A stretch of DNA of 64,000 nt from CALBRZ01 sp964511065 (lineage in GTDB: Bacteria; Planctomycetota; Planctomycetia; Pirellulales; S012-138). The stretch spans positions 15,530 through 79,529 of the forward strand of contig CAZEEG010000009.1 in assembly GCA_964511065.1 (NCBI GenBank). Reading direction: 5' to 3'. The notes under the pieces are model-generated. The model was not told the DNA's origin. It made no database searches and saw only the letters and a list, made by a program, of their open reading frames with translations. Position numbers and translations under genes: made by a program. This document shows, one piece after another, positions 45,672 to 55,045 of the stretch (the first letter of the stretch is position 1; every line of letters starts with the position of its first letter).

Positions 45672-46397
45672 ATGCAGATTTGGCCGGCTATCGACCTTCG
45701 CGGTGGGCGTTGTGTGCGGCTCACGCAGGGCGACTACGATCGCGAAACGGTGTTCGGTGATGATCCACCTGCAATGGCGCGGCATTGGGTCGGGCAGGGG
45801 GCGCGGCGGCTGCATGTTGTTGATCTGGAGGGGGCCCGCGACGGCGCTCTGGCGAACCTGGCCAGCATCCGAGCGATTGTGGGGGCAGTGGACGTGCCTT
45901 GCCAGGTGGGCGGAGGCGTCCGCGACGAGAGCGTCATCGAGCAACTCCTGGCCTGCGGCGTCGATCGCATGGTCGTCGGCACCAAGGCGCTGAAAGAGCC
46001 AGACTGGCTGCGGGCCACGTGCCGCAAGTACCCGGGCAGGCTGTGCCTGGGGCTCGACGCCCGCGATGGATTTGTCGCTACCGATGGTTGGCGGGAGGCA
46101 AGCCAAACCAAGGCCACGACATTGGCACGCGAGTTTGCGGGAGAGCCCTTGGCTGCCGTAATCTATACCGACATTGCCACCGATGGCATGTTGGCCGGCC
46201 CCAACTTCGCTGGTGTGGAAGAAATGTTGGAGGTGGTCGAGATCCCGCTGATTGCCTCGGGCGGGGTGACCACGCAGCGCGACGTGGAACGGTTGGCTGC
46301 GATCGGGGCCGCTGGCTGCATCATTGGTCGCGCATTGTACGAAGGCAAAATCACCCTGGCCGACGTACTGCGTTACGAGGAGGTATCGGGGGCGTAG
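45672..46397 (+). CDS. hisA: 1-(5-phosphoribosyl)-5-[(5-phosphoribosylamino)methylideneamino]imidazole-4-carboxamide isomerase
   Basis: 241 residues, (beta/alpha)8 barrel of histidine biosynthesis step 4. Catalytic aspartate near residue 8 (IWPAIDLRGGRCVRL), a second in LGLDARDG, VQVGGGVR-type loop (CQVGGGVRDE), YTDIATDGMLAGPN, and C-terminal phosphate loop IASGGVTTQRDV. The frame runs upstream to 45543, but family similarity begins at 45672. It is not in a his operon here. Confidence 0.95.
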   Translation: MQIWPAIDLRGGRCVRLTQGDYDRETVFGDDPPAMARHWVGQGARRLHVVDLEGARDGALANLASIRAIVGAVDVPCQVGGGVRDESVIEQLLACGVDRMVVGTKALKEPDWLRATCRKYPGRLCLGLDARDGFVATDGWREASQTKATTLAREFAGEPLAAVIYTDIATDGMLAGPNFAGVEEMLEVVEIPLIASGGVTTQRDVERLAAIGAAGCIIGRALYEGKITLADVLRYEEVSGA

Positions 46398-46723
46398 CAG
46401 CATTTGCGGGGAATCGCCCAATGGCCATCAGCCGCCGGGCCACGGCACGCAGGGCCGGCACCGGCAGCCATTGATAAGTCGAATGCATGAACGCCGGAAT
46501 CTACCGTCAGCCAGGCATTGGATTGGAGAAGAGCTAACGCCAAGAGAAGCGGCCATCGAAGGCATGGCACCCTCAAGCCAAGACAACGATCGATCAGCAC
46601 GCAGGGCATTCGGGGCAGCACGGCGCGCTCCGGTGCGACTGAAACGCGTGGGCAGCGGGAAGATCAGACCGACCTCAAGAGGACTCGGGCGGCGCATCCG
46701 CCCGGCTGAATAGGAAAGGCTTT
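46398..46723. other. Intergenic, nothing recognised
   Basis: About 325 bp between hisA and the EF-G paralogue. Short frames have no coding character. Confidence 0.4.
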
Positions 46724-48820
46724 ATGTCGCAACTCAACGTCGCTGATATTCGCAACCTTGTTCTGTGCGGACACGGGTCAACCGGAAAAACGACCCTGGC
46801 CGATACCCTGCTTAACAAGACTGGCGCCATCAACCACCAGGGCAGTGTGGACTCCGGTAACAGTTTTTGCGACTTCGACGACGAAGAGAAGCACCACAAG
46901 TACTCCATCGAGTCGACGGTCGTCCATTTCGAATCGCATGGTAAGTTCTTCAACCTGATCGACGCCCCCGGCTATCCGGACTTCATCGGCCAGACCATCG
47001 GGGCGCTGCGGGCCGTGGACACCGCCGCCATCGTGATCAACGCGCAAAGCGGCATCGAGGTGAATACCCGGCGGTGCTTTGAAGAAGCCGGCAAGGCTGG
47101 CGTGGGCCGGATGATCGTCATCAACAAGATGGATGCCGAGAACATCGACTTCCCGGCGCTGATCGATTCCATCAAGGAAGTCTTCGGCAACGCTTGCGTA
47201 CTGTTCAACGTGCCACTGGGCTCAGGGCACGATTTCCGCGGCGTGGCCAGTTGCCTGGATCCCAGCGGCGATACGTCTGGCGCGCTGGTGGATCCGGCCG
47301 AGATTCATGAATCGCTGATCGAGTCCATCGTCGAGGTCGACGAAGCAGCGATGGAAAAATACTTTGAAGGCATTGTGCCGGAGGCCGAAGAACGCGATCG
47401 CCTGATCGTGCAGGCCGTGGCCAACGGCACCTTGATTCCCATCGTGTGCTGCTCGGCCAAGACCGGCGTGGGGCTGGACGAACTGCTCGATGCGTTCGCC
47501 CACTGCGCGCTCCCGCCCACTGCGGTTAAACGGACGGGCAAGAAAAATGGCGACGACGTTGTGATCGAGGCCAATCCCGAGGGTCCGCTTGCGGCGCAGG
47601 TGTTCAAGACGCGCGTCGACCCGTTCGTGCAGAAGATCAGCTATATCCGGATCTACTCCGGCACTATCAAGACCGGCGATACGGTGCCGGCTACCGGCGC
47701 CCGCAAGGGGATCAAGATCAACCAGCTTTTCCGGGTACAGGGCAACGAAACCAAGGCAATCGACCGTGCCGGCGCCGGCGAGATCGTGGCCGTGACCAAG
47801 ACCGAGGAGCTGCATACCGGCAGCAGCCTCGGCGAATTGGAGCTGCCCAAGATCAACTTCCCTCGCCCGATGGTGGGGTTGGCCGTGAGCCCCAAGAGCC
47901 GCGGCGACGAAGCCAAGCTTTCCGGCGCCTTGCAGAAGGTGGTGGAGGAAGACCCCACCTTCCACCTGGACCGCGATGCCCAGACCAAAGAACTGGTGAT
48001 GACCGGCATGAGCGAGTTGCACCTGCAGATTGTGCAGGAGCGACTCAAGCGGCGCGACAAGGTGGAAGTCACCACCAAGGAACCCAAGATCCCGTATCGC
48101 GAAACCATCCAGGCCAATGCCGAAGACAGCTACCGGCACAAGAAGCAGTCGGGCGGTCGCGGGCAATTCGGCGAAGTGCATATCCGCATGTTCCCCTTCC
48201 CGGCTGGCACCGATCCGGCGGAGTTTTGCACCCCTGATCGGTTCCCATCCATGAAGGAGTACCACCACGACCCGGATATTAACTTCCTGTGGGTGAACTC
48301 CATCGTGGGCGGTACGATCCCCAGCAACTTCTTGCCGGCGGTCGAGAAGGGATTCTATGAACGGATGAGCCGGGGGGTGATTGCCGGTTACCAGGTGGTG
48401 AACGTGGGCGTGGAAGTCCACTTCGGCAAGTACCACGACGTGGATAGTTCCGAAGCGGCGTTCAAGACCGCGGGCAGTATGGTCTTCCGCAACTGTTTCC
48501 AGAAAGCCCGGCCCAGCCTCCTTGAGCCGATCGTCAAAATTAATATCACGGTACCCGGCGATAAGCTGGGTGATATCAATAGCGACCTTTCGGGACGCCG
48601 CGGCCGCGTGCTGGGAACCGATGCCGCGGGCGGCGGCATGATGACCGTCACCGCCGAAGTTCCCTTGAGCGAAGTCACCACCTACGCTCGCAGCCTCTCC
48701 AGCATGACCGGCGGCCAAGGCAGCTATACGCTGGAATTCAGCCACTACGATATCGTGCCGCCCAACGTGCAGAAGGAAATCCAGGAGAAGGCCGACCTGG
48801 CGGAAGAAGACGAGGACTAA
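46724..48820 (+). CDS. EF-G-like translational GTPase (EF-G paralogue)
   Basis: 698 residues covering all EF-G domains. P-loop is GHGSTGKTTL at about 16-25, where classical EF-G has HIDAGKTT; then IDAPGYPDF and NKMD. Domain II contains YIRIYSGTIKTGDTV, domains III-V contain GMSELHLQIVQERLKRR, KQSGGRGQFGEVHI, SIVGGTIPSNFLPAVEKGF and the C-terminal GRRGRVLGTDAAGGGMMTVTAEVPL. The sequence fits the EF-G-like/FusA2 subgroup rather than the main elongation factor. Possible roles are ribosome recycling or stress-linked translation; unproven. A terminator follows. Confidence 0.93.
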   Translation: MSQLNVADIRNLVLCGHGSTGKTTLADTLLNKTGAINHQGSVDSGNSFCDFDDEEKHHKYSIESTVVHFESHGKFFNLIDAPGYPDFIGQTIGALRAVDTAAIVINAQSGIEVNTRRCFEEAGKAGVGRMIVINKMDAENIDFPALIDSIKEVFGNACVLFNVPLGSGHDFRGVASCLDPSGDTSGALVDPAEIHESLIESIVEVDEAAMEKYFEGIVPEAEERDRLIVQAVANGTLIPIVCCSAKTGVGLDELLDAFAHCALPPTAVKRTGKKNGDDVVIEANPEGPLAAQVFKTRVDPFVQKISYIRIYSGTIKTGDTVPATGARKGIKINQLFRVQGNETKAIDRAGAGEIVAVTKTEELHTGSSLGELELPKINFPRPMVGLAVSPKSRGDEAKLSGALQKVVEEDPTFHLDRDAQTKELVMTGMSELHLQIVQERLKRRDKVEVTTKEPKIPYRETIQANAEDSYRHKKQSGGRGQFGEVHIRMFPFPAGTDPAEFCTPDRFPSMKEYHHDPDINFLWVNSIVGGTIPSNFLPAVEKGFYERMSRGVIAGYQVVNVGVEVHFGKYHDVDSSEAAFKTAGSMVFRNCFQKARPSLLEPIVKINITVPGDKLGDINSDLSGRRGRVLGTDAAGGGMMTVTAEVPLSEVTTYARSLSSMTGGQGSYTLEFSHYDIVPPNVQKEIQEKADLAEEDED

Positions 48821-48918
48821 CTCCGCAGCCGCTGTCGGCACTTGCCTGCGATGTGGCTTGGCGACGCTGCTCGAAAGAACGCCAACCAACGAGCGGCCTG
48901 CTATTTTGAACCTGCACG

Positions 48919-48961
48919 CGGCTGCGTTCCCTTGGCATGGGAGCGCGGCCGTTTTCTGTTT
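48919..48961 (+). terminator. Rho-independent terminator after EF-G-like gene
   Basis: 13-bp stem (48919-48931 with 48939-48951, two G-U pairs), 7-nt loop, then TTTTCTGTTT. The rest of 48820-49356 shows nothing else recognisable. Confidence 0.85.
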
Positions 48962-49356
48962 GATGGTCCTGCGCTGTCAGTTTTCCATTTGCCAGCAGAA
49001 AGCTTCACATTGCGGCCCAGCGAATGGAAGGCACGGGGGCGTTCTCTGCCCCGGGCTTCGATCGTCGCTTTAAGCATCGGACTCGCTCCGCCGACTTAGG
49101 TGGTTCGCAGCGCAATTTCCAATCACTGTTTCAGCGGGCACCGCCTAATCCGTCAGGTAGCCATGCAACGCCGCACCTGCACTTGCGGAGCGGGCAAACG
49201 TGCGCGCTCGCACGCCGGTCATGCTTCGGGGGCTCCCTGCTAGGCATCGGCAGGCAGAGTGTGTTACAACCAAATTTGCCACCCCCCGGCAACGGGGGCC
49301 ATAGCGTTGAGGCCAAATGCGCTGCTGCCTGGGCAATTGGGGGGGCGCAATTGCCG

Positions 49357-51807
49357 ATGTCGAACAGGAGAGAAGTCTTGTCGGCCAAGGACGATGCGCA
49401 ATCGCTGTCAGCACAGCCGTTTCGTTCGACGTTGCGCAACGACTGGGATGCCGTTCTGTCGGAACGGGTTGATGCCTTTGCGCGCGACTGGGAGACGCAG
49501 GACGAACCGCCCAACCTCATCGACTATGTGCCCGACGCCCCCGAAAACATCAGGGCGATGGCCGTAGGGCTGTTGATCATGGTGGATCAGGAGCAGCGCA
49601 GCCTTCAACATTGCATGCATCCGCTGGAATGGTACGAGCAGCAGTTTGGCCATCTGTTGCCGGATGGGCTGCTGCCGTGCGATGTGATCCTGGAAGACTT
49701 GCATCTGCGCCGCAACCTGGGGGAAACCATTGATACGGCCGGTTACCTGCGGCGGTTCCCGAACCAGGCCGGACAGTTGCGCGAGTTGCTGCAACTGGCG
49801 GGCGGCCCCATCACCACGAGCGCGCCTTCCATCCCGCGGCAATCGGGAGAGTTCTCGGTCGGCCAGGCGGTGGATGACTTCGACCTGGTGAACAGCCTGG
49901 GCCAGGGATCATTCGCTACGGTGTTTCTTGCTCGGCAGCGGTCAATGCAGCGGTTGGTTGCGCTGAAAATTTCGCGAAGTCGCAGCAACGAACCGCAAAC
50001 GCTGGCCCAGTTGGATCATCCGCATATCGTCCGTGTATACGATCAGCGCTCGCTGCCCGATGAAGACGTCCACCTGCTCTATATGCAGTATGTACCCGGC
50101 GGCACGCTGCAGGACGTGATTCAACAGGTGCGCAGCACGCTGTTCGACGAACGTACAGGCCGCCTGGTGCTGGAACTGGTCGATCGCGCGCTAGAGGAAC
50201 GCGGTCTGTCGCGTCCGGCGTTTTCGCTCAGCCGGCAGATGCTGGAGGAGAGCAGTTGGCCCGAGGCCGTGTGCTGGCTGGGAGCACGACTTGCCGAGGC
50301 ACTGGACTATGCGCACCGTCGCGGTGTGTTGCACCGCGATATCAAGCCGGCCAATGTCCTGCTCAGCGAAGAGGGCAGTCCAAAGCTGGCCGACTTCAAC
50401 ATCAGCTTCAGCAACGAGGTGGCCTCCAGCGCGAGGGAATTTTTCGGCGGCAGCCTCTCGTATATGTCGCCAGAACAGTTAGAGGCCTATCACCCCGAGC
50501 TGGATGCCCAGCCCGAAGATCTCGACGGACGCAGCGATATCTACTCGCTGGGCGTATTGCTGTGGGAACTCGCCACCGGTGAACGGCCGTTTCATGATCC
50601 CATCCAGCCCGAAGGGATGCTGGCCACCGTGGCCGACATGGCCGCGCGGCGGCGCGGGGGGGTATCGCAAGAAACCCTGCGGAAGTTGCCGCTGGATTTC
50701 CCCCGGGGGCTGCGCGACGTGCTGCTCCGCTGCCTGGCACCCGAGCCAGACGATCGGTATGCCGACGCCGGCCAATTGGCCCGGGCCCTGCAGCTATGCC
50801 TGGAGCCGGTGGTGCAGGCCCTGCTGCGTCCGGCCGAAGGCGACTGGCGACTGCGTGTGGCTCGGCATCCGGTGCTGTCGCTGGTTGCCGTGGCGTTGAT
50901 ACCCAACCTGGTGCTGAGCGTGCTGAATATTGCCTTTAACCTGAGGGCGATTATTGCGAGCATCACTTCGGGGATGCCGGCGGAACAGGCCGAATATGTG
51001 CGGCAGGTGTTCTTGGGGGTGCAATTGGCGGTGGTGAACGCTGTCGCCTATACCCTGGGGATCGGGATCTGCGTCGCCATGGCCTGGCCGCTCGCCAAGG
51101 CGGTGAAAACTCACGGCCGCCACCTTGATCCCGAAAGCTGGCTCGCCGTCTCGCGCAGCGGCCTGTCGCTGCCGGGCCGGGTGGCAGTGGTGGTGTTGGT
51201 GTTGTGGGTCGCCTCGGGCATTGTGTTTCCGATGTGGATTGACCTGGCCGCTGGCGGTGGCCAAATCTCGCTGGGAATCTACCTGCAGTTTGTGACTTCG
51301 CAGGTGTTGTGCGGCCTGATCGCAGCAACGATGAGTTTCTTTCTCGTGGCCTACGGCGTCATCCAGGCGCTTTACCCGCGCATCATTCCCGATGAAGTCG
51401 CTTCCGGCGACGCTCGGCCCGATTTGGAGCATCTCAATCAGCGGGTGAACCGGATTTTCTTTGTGCTGGTGCTGGTGCCATTTGCGGCGGTGATGGCGGC
51501 CTCGTGGTTCTTGTGGAAGCGGCTCACGACACCCGGCCAGGCAGAAACCATCATTCGCGACGCGCTGCTGGAAGCGCTGGTGTTCGGCGTGCTGGCCCTG
51601 CTGGGAGCCATCGCCATTCTGGCGGCGCTGTCATTGGGGCGGCAGATTCAAACGGCGATCGAGGCGTTACGGCTCGCCGTATGCCCGCCCGAAAAGCTCA
51701 ACGAACCCGCTGCACCAACCACTTCCAGTTTGCTGAGCAGCAGCATCATGGGTGGGATGCACAGCCTGCTTGCCGGCAGCGGGCGCAGCCGGAGTGGGCT
51801 GCGTTAG
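49357..51807 (+). CDS. Ser/Thr protein kinase with C-terminal membrane domain
   Basis: 816 residues. The N-terminal about 150 are soluble (FARDWETQDEPPNL, LRRNLGETIDTAGYLRRFP) as in many planctomycete kinases. The kinase domain (about 165-480) has LGQGSFATVFLARQ, the lysine in VALKIS, HRDIKPANVLL (catalytic Asp and Asn) and SYMSPEQ, but LADFN replaces the DFG motif (metal-binding Asp kept). Six hydrophobic segments follow (e.g. LSLVAVALIPNLVLSVL, LYLQFVTS-type, FVLVLVPFAAVMAASWF), with no PASTA or sensor domain visible. A TTG at 49378 with AGGAG just upstream may be the real start. Confidence 0.9.
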   Translation: MSNRREVLSAKDDAQSLSAQPFRSTLRNDWDAVLSERVDAFARDWETQDEPPNLIDYVPDAPENIRAMAVGLLIMVDQEQRSLQHCMHPLEWYEQQFGHLLPDGLLPCDVILEDLHLRRNLGETIDTAGYLRRFPNQAGQLRELLQLAGGPITTSAPSIPRQSGEFSVGQAVDDFDLVNSLGQGSFATVFLARQRSMQRLVALKISRSRSNEPQTLAQLDHPHIVRVYDQRSLPDEDVHLLYMQYVPGGTLQDVIQQVRSTLFDERTGRLVLELVDRALEERGLSRPAFSLSRQMLEESSWPEAVCWLGARLAEALDYAHRRGVLHRDIKPANVLLSEEGSPKLADFNISFSNEVASSAREFFGGSLSYMSPEQLEAYHPELDAQPEDLDGRSDIYSLGVLLWELATGERPFHDPIQPEGMLATVADMAARRRGGVSQETLRKLPLDFPRGLRDVLLRCLAPEPDDRYADAGQLARALQLCLEPVVQALLRPAEGDWRLRVARHPVLSLVAVALIPNLVLSVLNIAFNLRAIIASITSGMPAEQAEYVRQVFLGVQLAVVNAVAYTLGIGICVAMAWPLAKAVKTHGRHLDPESWLAVSRSGLSLPGRVAVVVLVLWVASGIVFPMWIDLAAGGGQISLGIYLQFVTSQVLCGLIAATMSFFLVAYGVIQALYPRIIPDEVASGDARPDLEHLNQRVNRIFFVLVLVPFAAVMAASWFLWKRLTTPGQAETIIRDALLEALVFGVLALLGAIAILAALSLGRQIQTAIEALRLAVCPPEKLNEPAAPTTSSLLSSSIMGGMHSLLAGSGRSRSGLR

Positions 51808-51876
51808 CCACCGCGACCAGACGCATGCGGTTTTGCCCTGCGGATGCGTGGAACCCTATGCGCCGCGATTATTGGT

Positions 51877-52011
51877 GCCTGCGCAGCGAATGTCCGCTTC
51901 ATTTCACGCTGGTCCGCCTTGGTGCTGCGGATGGTGCTGGAAAACGGAATCTTCTCGGCGCCGATTATTCAGCAACCGGACATTGGCGGCGCAGCAATCA
52001 ATAAGTCTGCC
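51877..52011 (+). repeat. Dispersed intergenic repeat, copy B
   Basis: 135 bp aligned without gaps to 27105-27239 (about 74% identical by hand count) and in reverse complement to 9841-9961. It fills the space between two convergent genes and its last 14 bp overlap the trpC stop region. Confidence 0.8.
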
Positions 52012-52792
52012 CCAGCAATTCGTCAACGGCCTGGCCGATGTCAGCTTGGCGCATCAGGCTCTCGCCCACCAGCATGGCGTTGATGCCGGCCGCTTGAAGC
52101 CGCAATACGTCGTCGCGATTGGCGATGCCGCTCTCGGCCACCAGAACGCAATCGTCGGGCACTTGCGACCGCAACTGGAGAACGTGCCCGAAATCCACTT
52201 CAAACGTCTTCAGGTTGCGGTTGTTCACCCCGATCAGCGTGGCTCCCGCGTCGAGTACCCGCGGCAGGTTCGCCGGTTCGTACAGTTCCACCAGCGGGCA
52301 CAGCCCCAACTCGATCGCCCGGTTGTGCAGACTGCGCAAGGAACAGTCGTCCAAGCATTCGGCAATCAGCAGTACGGCGTCGGCACCGGCCGCTCGGGCT
52401 TCGACCAGTTGATACGGATCGAGGATGAAATCCTTTCGCAGCAGCGGCAGATCCACCGCCGCCCGAATCTGCTCCAGGTAACGGAGGCTTCCCTGGAAGT
52501 ACGGCTCATCGGTCAGCACGCTGATGCAGGCCGCACCGTGCGCCTGGTACGTTTGGGCGATGGTCACGGGATCGAAATCGGCCCGAATCACGCCCTTGGA
52601 AGGGCTGGCCTTCTTTACCTCGGCGATCAACCGGATCGGACCCTCGCCAGCCAGTGCCCCGAAAAAATCGCGAACCGCGGGCGCCCCTTTCAGGCGGCGC
52701 TCTAGCTCGGCCAGTGGGGTCCGCTCGCGGGCGGCTTCGATTTCGCGCCGCTTGTCGGCAACGATGCGGTCGAGGATGGTTCCGGTGCTCAT
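51998..52792 (-). CDS. trpC: Indole-3-glycerol phosphate synthase
   Basis: 264 residues, single-domain TrpC for tryptophan synthesis: MSTGTILDRIVADKRREIEAAR, IRLIAEVKKASPSKGVI, ISVLTDEPYFQGSLRYLEQIR, PLLRKDFILDPYQL, GADAVLLIAECL, GVNNRNLKTFEVD and VAESGIANRDDV, which carry the catalytic lysines and glutamates. The open frame continues upstream to 52888, but similarity starts at 52792. It is isolated from other trp genes and divergent from the sigma-70 gene. Confidence 0.95.
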   Translation of the reverse strand: MSTGTILDRIVADKRREIEAARERTPLAELERRLKGAPAVRDFFGALAGEGPIRLIAEVKKASPSKGVIRADFDPVTIAQTYQAHGAACISVLTDEPYFQGSLRYLEQIRAAVDLPLLRKDFILDPYQLVEARAAGADAVLLIAECLDDCSLRSLHNRAIELGLCPLVELYEPANLPRVLDAGATLIGVNNRNLKTFEVDFGHVLQLRSQVPDDCVLVAESGIANRDDVLRLQAAGINAMLVGESLMRQADIGQAVDELLGQTY

Positions 52793-53146
52793 CTGGGGGG
52801 GCTGAACAGTACCGTCGGCATGCGCCGTATTTTCTGCAACTTCCAGTCGGCCAGAATACCGTGGCCGGCCAGGCAATTGAAGGTGCAACCCGCACGATCA
52901 CTCCATGTGGCACTCTATCTGGTCGGACGGCAAGAAGCGGTTTGCCGCCCCGACCGGGACGGAGAAACTCTTCCGTGCGATCCCTGCGCCGATCACAACC
53001 GGTCCAAGTTGTCAACTTAGCGGGTGATTGCAGGTGCAGTGTCTCCCGGGACGATCATCCCTTTGTCACCATGTGCTTGTTTGCAATGCGTTGCGGCGCG
53101 AGCGGGCAATACTTCCCCTGCCGCCTTACCCCGTGGTTCCGGCAAG

Positions 53147-54031
53147 ATGATGAAAACTCGACGCAAGTCCGCCTCCTCGGTCCAGTCGCCACTGGAGACG
53201 TACCTCCGCGAGATCAACGAAACGGCGTTGCTCTCCGCCGAAGAGGAGCAACAGTTGGCCGAAGCCATCGCCCAGGGCGACGTCCAAGCTCGCGACCGCA
53301 TGGTTCGCGCTAACCTCCGCCTGGTGGTGAACATTGCCCGCGGCTACACGGGCAAAGGGCTGGGCCTGCAAGACCTGATCGAAGAAGGCAACCTGGGTCT
53401 GCTGCGGGCCGTAGAGGGATTCGATCCCGCGGTCGGCACCCGCTTCAGCACCTACGCCAGCTATTGGATCAAGCAGTCGATCAAGCGAGCCTTGATCAAC
53501 TCGGCCAAGACCATCCGCATTCCGGCCTACATGGTTGAACTGCTCTCCAAGTGGCGCCGGGCCAGTGCCCGGTTGGCCGAGGAACTGGGCCGCACCCCGA
53601 CCCCCGAGGAGGTCGCCCGCGTCCTGGGCCTTCAGCGCAAAAAACTGCCGATCATCAAGAAGGCCATCCGCATCTACAACTCGACCCCCCAAACCGATCA
53701 GACCGAGGCTGGTTGGTCGCTCGGCGAGATGGTCATGGACGAGCGGGCACGCAATCCCGAGGAAGAACTGGTCGAGGTCGACGATCTTTCGCACGTGATG
53801 CGCCTGTTGGAAACGATGGACCAGCGCGAGGCCACCGTGTTGCGGATGCGGTTCGGACTGGACGACAATGAACCGCGCACGTTGAAAGAAATCGGCGAAT
53901 CACTCGGGCTTACCCGCGAGCGGGTGCGGCAGATTGAAACCGAGGCATTGTGTAAGCTGCACACGGCGCTGGAAGGCGAAGAACGCCCCACCCCCAACAA
54001 GGGCCGCGACCGCAATCGCAATCGCGATTGA
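53147..54031 (+). CDS. Primary-type RNA polymerase sigma factor (RpoD/SigA-like)
   Basis: About 294 residues with regions 1.2 to 4: SPLETYLREINETALLSAEEEQQLAEAI (1.2), MVRANLRLVVNIARGYTGKGLGLQDLIEEGNLGLLRAVEGFDP and FSTYASYWIKQSIKRALI (2), a short region 3, and region 4 with TLKEIGESLGLTRERVRQIETEAL. The N-terminal 1.1 region of long RpoD proteins is absent, as in many short primary/group 2 sigma factors. The basic Asn/Arg-rich tail (KGRDRNRNRD) is unusual. ATG at 53147 or the next ATG; the ribosome site is weak. Confidence 0.93.
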   Translation: MMKTRRKSASSVQSPLETYLREINETALLSAEEEQQLAEAIAQGDVQARDRMVRANLRLVVNIARGYTGKGLGLQDLIEEGNLGLLRAVEGFDPAVGTRFSTYASYWIKQSIKRALINSAKTIRIPAYMVELLSKWRRASARLAEELGRTPTPEEVARVLGLQRKKLPIIKKAIRIYNSTPQTDQTEAGWSLGEMVMDERARNPEEELVEVDDLSHVMRLLETMDQREATVLRMRFGLDDNEPRTLKEIGESLGLTRERVRQIETEALCKLHTALEGEERPTPNKGRDRNRNRD

Positions 54032-54140
54032 CCGAGCTCCTGGGGGAAATATCTGCAGGGGGGAGGCGCCTCAACCATCGGCCCAGCTATCCTTCGAAGC
54101 GCTGCTGATGGAAGCGCTGCCCCCCGCGAGGGAACTGCGG

Positions 54141-54527
54141 TTACCCTGGCAGCTTGGGGTGTGCCAGAACATCCTTCAGCATTTCCACCGACGGTGGCTT
54201 GACCAGGTGGATGTCGAAGCCGATGTCCATGGAACGCTGCCGGTACTCCGGTAAGCTATGCCCTGTGAGCGCCACCAGCAGCATCTGGTCGTTTTCCGGA
54301 TTTTGGCGAATCTCGCGACCCACCGCATAGCCGTCCATGCCTGGCAGGCCGATGTCCATGAGTACCGCGTCGGGATGGAAGGTGGAAATCTTCGCCAGCA
54401 CTTCAGGTCCATCGTGCGCTACGTCTACGACGTAAGGGCCCAGGTAACCCAGCAGGGTCGCCAACAACTTGGCCGAGCCCACGTTATCGTCAACGACCAA
54501 TATTCGAATCTGCTCGTTCAACTGCAT
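54141..54527 (-). CDS. Receiver-domain response regulator
   Basis: 128 residues, receiver only: ILVVDDN (acidic pair), AVLMDIGLPGMDG (phospho-Asp), ALTGHS (Thr) and LVKPPS (Lys). No kinase or output gene is next to it, so it is an orphan, possibly working through a distant kinase. Start taken at MQLNEQIRILVVDD; the longer frame begins at 54584. Confidence 0.88.
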   Translation of the reverse strand: MQLNEQIRILVVDDNVGSAKLLATLLGYLGPYVVDVAHDGPEVLAKISTFHPDAVLMDIGLPGMDGYAVGREIRQNPENDQMLLVALTGHSLPEYRQRSMDIGFDIHLVKPPSVEMLKDVLAHPKLPG

Positions 54528-55045
54528 CCTCGTGGGCGATTGTGAGTTGAGCGGTGGTTTCGACCGGGGTGGCACGCGCGGCAAACGGTGGGCGTCACGC
54601 CGTCAGCGGCAACACCGCATCAGCGAGCAAGGTAACGGCACGGCCCATGGATGCCAGAACCGCCGGTGGAAATCGGCCAACATGCCCCCTCCGCCGTTGC
54701 CTGCTCCCGCCCGCTGCAATTTCAAACCGGCTTGCAATGAATCGCTTTGCAGCGAGGGTAGGTCGGACCAGCCAGGGCAATGCGGCATAGGCAGCGCAAT
54801 GCGGCGTCCCCAGCGCCTTTTCCACTGAGGTTGCGGTGCCACGCGCCCCCAATGCTGCGGCCTTGCTATTAGCAAACAGCGTGCCGTAGCAGTGTGTTCT
54901 CAGAATAAATGTCCAATTGCACGGCAATCTGGCCCGCGCTCGCCCTGCGCTAAATCTGCTGTCCTGCTTGGAATCATGATCCGACATGCTGCCTGATGAA
55001 CCTTGCTGGGCAGAGATCGGCCAATCGTGACGGTGTCGCCGCGTT
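54528..55045. other. Intergenic, nothing recognised
   Basis: About 520 bp between minus-strand genes. Open frames on either strand look non-coding. Confidence 0.4.
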
